A stretch of 18,666 bases of DNA, taken from the NCBI GenBank assembly GCA_015222555.1, contig JADFVM010000083.1, positions 1 to 18,666 of the forward strand, written 5' to 3'. Of this stretch, positions 15,083-18,666 are shown in pieces. The notes below the pieces were generated by a model. The model searched no databases. It saw nothing but the letters and a program-made list of their open reading frames with translations, and was not told the origin of the DNA. The position numbers and the translations under genes were made by a program. Every line of letters begins with the position of its first letter. Position 1 is the first letter of the stretch. The DNA comes from Pseudomonadota bacterium (GTDB taxonomy: Bacteria; Desulfobacterota; JADFVX01).

Positions 15083-15125
15083 AAAAAAAGAAGTGCGTAA
15101 AGACAGGAATAACTCTTATAGACGC
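15083..15125 (-). terminator. Weak candidate terminator after the secreted-protein gene
   Basis: On the minus strand GCGT and ACGC (15122-15125 and 15095-15098), with partly matching inner bases, can close a hairpin around a long interior. A run of seven T (plus-strand A 15083-15089) follows shortly after. The stem is imperfect and the assignment weak. Confidence 0.25.
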
Positions 15126-15568
15126 TACTTGGCAAAATTTACAATTCTACCCGTAAGCGCGACATTAGCCATAAGATCACTGGCAGAACATCGATAGTTA
15201 GTGGCACTCTCAAGACGTTTATATTTCGTTATGGACTTAATATCCACAATGCCGTCGGCGCCCAACTTAACAGCCCTCTTCTGGAGAGCAATAAGTGCCG
15301 AGAGGAAGGCAACCTTGCAGGCCTCTTCCTGAGTTTTATTAAGTCTGTGAGTACGTTTGTTCGATTTGAATTGTCCGAAATCCTTTTCAATGCGCGGAGA
15401 TTCCTGACCTGTCATATAAGCGGGCACACCCAATAGTTTTTGCTTTCCCAGGGCGCTTTCTTTAGCCGCTGACACCGGCAGGTCTTGAAATACATCCTTT
15501 GCAAATACTGGATGGCCAAAGACAAGATAAAAAACAAAGAACAAAATAATGATCAATCTTTTTTTCAC
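15125..15568 (-). CDS. Small secreted protein of unknown function
   Basis: A 147-residue protein with a clear signal peptide (KKR, a hydrophobic stretch at 5-18, then GHPVFA, with cleavage likely before Lys24). The mature part includes KSNKRTHRLNKTQEEAC, AFLSALIALQKRAVKLGADGIVDIKS and a C-terminal segment with a second cysteine (Cys84 and Cys127), which could form a disulfide in the periplasm. I recognise a family of similar gammaproteobacterial secreted proteins, sometimes labelled excinuclease ATPase subunit in databases. There is no P-loop or ABC signature here, so that name is wrong. Function is unknown. The start is GTG 15568 with AGGG 7 nt upstream and a candidate promoter 25-53 nt upstream. 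Confidence 0.82.
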   Translation of the reverse strand: MKKRLIIILFFVFYLVFGHPVFAKDVFQDLPVSAAKESALGKQKLLGVPAYMTGQESPRIEKDFGQFKSNKRTHRLNKTQEEACKVAFLSALIALQKRAVKLGADGIVDIKSITKYKRLESATNYRCSASDLMANVALTGRIVNFAK

Positions 15569-15592
15569 GTACTAACCCTACTGACTGTAAGC

Positions 15593-15621
15593 TGTATAAG
15601 TTAAAATTCTTAGTGTTTCAG
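15593..15621 (-). promoter_or_regulatory. Candidate sigma-70 promoter of the secreted-protein gene
   Basis: Read on the minus strand, CTGAAA (15621-15616), a 17-bp spacer and TATACA (15598-15593); each box matches consensus at four of six positions. It lies about 25 nt upstream of the GTG start, so the leader would be short. Confidence 0.42.
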
Positions 15622-15692
15622 ATCATAGCAAAGTAAAACATCAAATACAATAGAAGGCTTCCTCTCATACCATCGTGAACAGTTCATTTTAC

Positions 15693-15722
15693 TGATTACC
15701 GGGCAAATGTTTTTGCCAATCA
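15693..15722. repeat. Bulged inverted repeat (hairpin)
   Basis: GGCAAA (15702-15707) and TTTGCC (15712-15717) pair around a TGTT loop. Outer arms TGATT (15693-15697) and AATCA (15718-15722) extend the stem to 11 bp with a 4-nt bulge on one side. No T run follows on either strand, so it is not an obvious terminator; it could be an operator or part of a small RNA. Confidence 0.4.
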
Positions 15723-15799
15723 TTTAATGTTGCAACGAAGTAATCATACAAATGAACTTAATAATTTACCTGTCCTGCAGCTGTCTTTGAGGTGACGGG

Positions 15800-15981
15800 A
15801 TGAAATCAAATCAGACGCTTAACTTTGTCGATGAGCTCTCCAGAAAAATCAAAAACAGCGACATTCGCCGACCGTGGAGGCACTCAACATGTCAGCTGAA
15901 GAACTTCGAAAAATTATTGGCGGTTTAAATAAAATAGGAAAGATGGAAGACAGTGTGTCGGGTCAGACGATTCAGCAATAA
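15800..15981 (+). pseudogene. Small gene apparently broken by a single-base deletion
   Basis: ATG 15800 follows GAGGTGA (15789-15795) at good spacing and opens a frame beginning MKSNQTLNFVDELSRKIKNS, then DIRRP; beyond this the frame degenerates and stops after about 43 codons. In the -1 frame, open from 15835, the sequence continues as VEALNMSAEELRKIIGG and ends with a TAA at 15981. Joining the two frames near 15868-15876 by adding one base gives a continuous, charged, helical protein of 60 residues. The strong Shine-Dalgarno and the sensible residues on both sides suggest a real gene that lost one base, or a sequencing error. I do not recognise the family. An alternative is a separate 30-residue ORF starting at ATG 15889, but that ATG has no clear Shine-Dalgarno. 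Confidence 0.45.
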
Positions 15982-16044
15982 CTACCTACAGCCGCAGCAA
16001 GAACCATCCTTACTTCCCTGACTGCCTTTTTTCCTTGTTACCGC

Positions 16045-16073
16045 TTGAATAAATAAGGCCCTTCGTTTATAAT
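16045..16073 (+). promoter_or_regulatory. Strong sigma-70 promoter of the cyclophilin gene
   Basis: TTGAAT (16045-16050), a 17-bp spacer and a perfect TATAAT (16068-16073). Transcription would begin near 16080, giving a leader of about 50 nt before ATG 16129. It is the best promoter in the window. Confidence 0.75.
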
Positions 16074-16128
16074 TCTAAAACATGCCTTACCAGCATAAAA
16101 TAAAAAAACAGTATCTAAGGAGAACACC

Positions 16129-16662
16129 ATGAGCGATTTAACTGCCACCATGAGCACATCAAAAGGAGATATCAGGATAAAGCTTTTTGTCGATGAGGCC
16201 CCTGTTACCGTTGCCAATTTTGTCAACCTTGTAAACCGTAACTACTACAACGGCCTTAACTTTCACCGTGTAATTCCGGACTTTATGGTCCAGGGCGGCT
16301 GTCCGCTGGGTGCCGGAACAGGTGATCCAGGTTATAAGTTTGAAGATGAATTTGTTTCCAGCCTGCGCCATGACAAACCGGGGAAACTCTCCATGGCCAA
16401 TTCAGGGCCGGGAACCAATGGCAGTCAGTTTTTCATTACCCATGTAGCCACACCCTGGCTCGACAATAACCATACCGTTTTCGGTGAAGTCCTAAGCGAC
16501 GCAGATCAGGATGTGGTCAATTCCATCGCGCAGGGAGACAAGATTAACAGTGTTACCATCGAAGGCGATGCATCTTCTCTACTGGAGCAGAATAAAGCGA
16601 GACTTGATCAGTGGAATGAGATTCTCGACAAAAACTTCCCTCAACTGGAAGCATCGGCTTAA
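16129..16662 (+). CDS. Cyclophilin-type peptidyl-prolyl cis-trans isomerase
   Basis: A protein-folding enzyme that speeds cis-trans isomerisation of Xaa-Pro bonds. The active-site residues are Arg47, Phe52 and Gln55 in FHRVIPDFMVQGG, the MANSGPGTNGSQFFIT block (89-104), and Trp110 with His115 in WLDNNHTVFG. There is no signal peptide, so it is cytoplasmic and closer to PpiB than PpiA. The last 30 residues or so (from GDASSLLEQNKARLDQ to the end) form a helical C-terminal extension beyond the usual PpiB end. AAGGAG (16117-16122) lies 6 nt before the ATG. The gene has its own near-consensus promoter and a strong terminator, so it is probably transcribed alone and well. Confidence 0.95.
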   Translation: MSDLTATMSTSKGDIRIKLFVDEAPVTVANFVNLVNRNYYNGLNFHRVIPDFMVQGGCPLGAGTGDPGYKFEDEFVSSLRHDKPGKLSMANSGPGTNGSQFFITHVATPWLDNNHTVFGEVLSDADQDVVNSIAQGDKINSVTIEGDASSLLEQNKARLDQWNEILDKNFPQLEASA

Positions 16663-16686
16663 TAAACCGAACTTTATCTTTCAATT

Positions 16687-16712
16687 ACCCCGCCCTGGTG
16701 GCGGGGTTTTTT
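16687..16712 (+). terminator. Strong rho-independent terminator after the cyclophilin gene
   Basis: CCCCGCC (16688-16694) pairs perfectly with GGCGGGG (16700-16706) around a 5-nt loop, followed by six T (16707-16712). It begins 25 nt after the stop codon. Confidence 0.95.
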
Positions 16713-16759
16713 ATATGCAATGGAGAAAGCAATAACCCAGATAAAAAGGGAGTTAGTCA

Positions 16760-17938
16760 TTGTCCGAAATAAACCTGCCCCTTGCCCTTTATGGCGTTAT
16801 CATCTCCATTGTATGGTCTGTTATTTATCTAAAAACGTTTTCCAATCTTTTACGCGTCCCTTTTTTTGATAAACTTTCACCCCCTTCCCCTGCCATCTGG
16901 CCAAAGCTAAGTGTCATAATCCCTGCCTGTAATGAGGAAGATACCATTGAGGCGGCACTAAATACCCTTCTTGATCAAGACTACCCTGATATGGAGGTAA
17001 TTGTCGTCAACGATCGATCGACAGACAGGACAAGCGATATAATCAGCCGTTTGGCTAAAGAACACTGGGCTTTGCGTGTTATTCATGTGGACAATTTGCC
17101 CGATGGCTGGCTCGGCAAAGTCCATGCCATGCATGTGGGAACGATGCGGGCAAAGGGAGAATGGCTATTATATACCGATGCAGATGTCCATTTCAGCCAA
17201 GGTGCAATAAGAAAAGGAGTGGCTCTGGCACTGGAAAAGGTCGTCGATCATCTTGCAATAGGCCCCGGCGTTAAAGCGAATTCATTTTTGCTGGAGGTTG
17301 TCATCAATGCCTTCGGCGCCATGTTCATGTTTTTCACCGGTGCCGGCGGGAAGAAGGATGAAGACAACGACAAGGCTGTAGGCATTGGCGCCTTCAACCT
17401 GGTAAGACGCGCTGCCTTTGATAAAACGGAAGGTTTTTCCTGGCTGAAAATGGAGGTTGCCGATGACGTTGGCCTGGGCCTCCTTCTTAAAAAAAGCAAT
17501 GCATCTTTTCGCTTTGCCATCGCTAAAAAAGAGATCAGCCTCATCTGGTATGCCTCAATTACTGAAATGTTCAGGGGCCTGGAAAAGAATATCTTTGGCG
17601 CCACCTCTTATTACAGCTATAGCAGGATGATAGCTATTTTTCTCATTTCAATAGCCTTTATTTCGGCGCCTTTTTTCACCATGATTTATCTTTGGGGAAC
17701 ATGGCTGTGGCCCGTTGGTTTGATCGCCTATTTATTACTTGTCGCCACAGGCATTATAATGAAAATCCGCTTCAACTCAAAACTGACTCCTGCTTTTTTT
17801 CTTCCCCTTGGCCAACTAATTATCGGCTTCATGCTCCTCAATGCGGGGCTGAAATGTTATCTCAGGGGCGGCATTCTCTGGCGAGGCAGCTTATATAAAA
17901 TTTCTGAGCTCCGTCAGGGGCAGCGTGTTAAGATGTAG
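16760..17938 (+). CDS. Membrane-anchored family 2 glycosyltransferase
   Basis: A 392-residue GT-A glycosyltransferase. One N-terminal transmembrane helix (about 6-26) precedes the catalytic domain: IIPACNEE (53-60), VVNDRSTDRT (82-91), LPDGWLGKVHAM (113-124) and the metal-binding TDADVHF (139-145). The acidic VADDVGLG (233-240) probably holds the base. Three or so C-terminal helices follow (about 290-310, 315-335, 345-365), and the protein ends near WRGSLY (374-379). The DGWxGK and WRGxxY features occur in the HpnB/CrtQ-like group acting on lipid or isoprenoid acceptors, but no hopanoid or carotenoid genes are nearby, so the acceptor is open. The start is TTG 16760 with AAGGGAG (16746-16752) 7 nt upstream. 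It shares strand with the following gene, 20 nt away. Confidence 0.88.
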   Translation: MSEINLPLALYGVIISIVWSVIYLKTFSNLLRVPFFDKLSPPSPAIWPKLSVIIPACNEEDTIEAALNTLLDQDYPDMEVIVVNDRSTDRTSDIISRLAKEHWALRVIHVDNLPDGWLGKVHAMHVGTMRAKGEWLLYTDADVHFSQGAIRKGVALALEKVVDHLAIGPGVKANSFLLEVVINAFGAMFMFFTGAGGKKDEDNDKAVGIGAFNLVRRAAFDKTEGFSWLKMEVADDVGLGLLLKKSNASFRFAIAKKEISLIWYASITEMFRGLEKNIFGATSYYSYSRMIAIFLISIAFISAPFFTMIYLWGTWLWPVGLIAYLLLVATGIIMKIRFNSKLTPAFFLPLGQLIIGFMLLNAGLKCYLRGGILWRGSLYKISELRQGQRVKM

Positions 17939-17958
17939 GAATAAAGGAGCCGGGAATT

Positions 17959-18663
17959 ATGAATAAATTTATCTATGCAGCGGAGTTAAAAAAGCAATAC
18001 AAGTGTTATGGCCACTTTTATCAGCTTCTTTTGGGCGACGGAAGCAGGGCCAAATGCCGTTCCGTCCTCGAGATTGTGGACTTCACAAAAAAAGAACCCA
18101 GGGTATCTACACTTTACGAAGCAGAACCCGACGCTATCATCATTATGATGAACCCCGGCTCATCTAGACCAATGGATAAAGAATATATCGATGAGGAGAT
18201 CCGCTACAATAAAGAGTCAACAAGCGATCTGCCCAAGCCACTAATTTTGACCCAGCCCGACACGACGCAATACCAGGTGATGCGCTTGATGAAGAGCAAA
18301 AAATGGAAACATGTTCGTGTATTGAACCTCTCAGATTTGAGAGAGCCTAAAAGCAATAAACTCTTTGAGAAGATTGCCATTATAGAGGATAGAAAAGATG
18401 GCCGCCACCATACTATTTTTTGTAAAGACAGACAATTTGAAATAAAGCGGTCTCTAAAAAGAAAAAAAGGCGCCCCCATCATTTCAGCATGGGGGTTGGA
18501 CAGTTTTTTAAAACCTCTGGCCGGTCTCTGTTTTGATCATATAGATTACCAGATGGTAAAAGGCCTGCCTGCAACCGATGAGCCCCACCTCTTTTTCCAT
18601 CCAAGCCCCATGCTTCATAAGAATAAAGTAAGATGGCTGAAGCAGATGCTTCAACTGCTATAG
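17959..18663 (+). CDS. DUF1643-like protein of unknown function
   Basis: A 234-residue soluble protein with no signal peptide or membrane helix. It has IIIMMNPGSSRPMD (60-73), a VRVLNLSDLREPKS segment (119-132), ISAWG (175-179) and HPSP (214-217). This order of a LNPS-like block, a NLF/L-DLR block, an AWG block and a late histidine resembles DUF1643 proteins, which have no established activity. The match is from memory and the middle is unusual, so treat the family as tentative. AGGAG lies 9 nt before ATG 17959. It is likely co-transcribed with the glycosyltransferase gene (20-nt gap). The stop is 3 nt from the window edge, and what follows is unknown. Confidence 0.6.
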   Translation: MNKFIYAAELKKQYKCYGHFYQLLLGDGSRAKCRSVLEIVDFTKKEPRVSTLYEAEPDAIIIMMNPGSSRPMDKEYIDEEIRYNKESTSDLPKPLILTQPDTTQYQVMRLMKSKKWKHVRVLNLSDLREPKSNKLFEKIAIIEDRKDGRHHTIFCKDRQFEIKRSLKRKKGAPIISAWGLDSFLKPLAGLCFDHIDYQMVKGLPATDEPHLFFHPSPMLHKNKVRWLKQMLQLL

Positions 18664-18666
18664 TAT

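Larger units (their letters stand above)
15569..16128. other. 560-nt intergenic region
   Basis: The longest stretch without an intact gene. It contains the minus-strand promoter of the secreted-protein gene (15593-15621), a bulged hairpin (15693-15722), a broken small gene (15800-15981) and the promoter of the cyclophilin gene (16045-16073). I see no tRNA or insertion sequence in it. Confidence 0.7.

Noticed and set aside
15850..15856. Programmed -1 frameshift heptamer (C AAA AAC) in the broken small gene
   Set aside because: The first base is C rather than A, so the P-site tRNA would not re-pair well, and the frames join more sensibly further downstream near 15870.

Overview
The window is ordinary chromosomal DNA of a Gram-negative, cytochrome-c-rich bacterium. 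A deltaproteobacterial lineage (Desulfobacterota/Desulfuromonadota type) fits best. The reasons are a System I (Ccm) cytochrome c maturation operon with a cysteine-type CcmE and a cysteine-rich CcmH-like protein, a secreted multiheme cytochrome c right behind it, a DUF502 membrane protein, and a deoxynucleoside kinase beside pan genes. This placement comes from gene content and remembered family resemblance, not from a phylogeny. TTG and GTG starts are frequent (alr, panD, rlmB, ccmE, the glycosyltransferase and a secreted protein), most of them backed by well-placed Shine-Dalgarno sequences.

Region 1 (1-7432) is housekeeping on the + strand: the 3' end of an RNase E/G gene, alanine racemase (alr), a stand-alone CheY-like receiver protein, and a deoxynucleoside kinase closed by a clear intrinsic terminator. 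A structured untranslated leader of about 165 nt then precedes panB-panC-panD (pantothenate synthesis). It is followed by a DUF502 membrane protein, pyrF (OMP decarboxylase) and rlmB (23S rRNA 2'-O-methyltransferase), which ends in a terminator.

Region 2 (7538-13069) is a compact ccm operon in the order ccmE-ccmF-ccmH-like-ccmI-like-ccmA-ccmB-ccmC-ccmD. The first six genes overlap or nearly touch. CcmA and CcmB form the ABC module that releases heme-loaded CcmE, CcmC (with CcmD) loads heme onto CcmE, and CcmF with the CcmH-like protein forms the ligation side. CcmE carries Cys126-x-x-x-Tyr130 in place of the usual heme-binding HxxxY. The CcmH-like protein has a five-cysteine cluster in place of LRCxxC. 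The CcmI-like protein is reduced to a membrane anchor plus a short helical region, and no ccmG is present. A 257-nt gap with a probable promoter leads to a secreted cytochrome with six CXXCH motifs in two triheme modules, a natural client of the operon.

Region 3 (14521-18663) is looser. Two minus-strand genes encode a gamma-glutamylcyclotransferase-fold protein and a small secreted protein of unknown function. A 560-nt gap holds a bulged hairpin and what looks like a 60-residue gene broken by a one-base deletion. Then come a cyclophilin-type peptidyl-prolyl isomerase with a near-consensus sigma-70 promoter and a strong terminator, a membrane-anchored family 2 glycosyltransferase, and a DUF1643-like protein ending three bases before the window edge. 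There is no CRISPR array, transposase, tRNA or rRNA. The most unusual content is the hybrid Ccm system, followed by the duplicated triheme cytochrome and the broken small gene.
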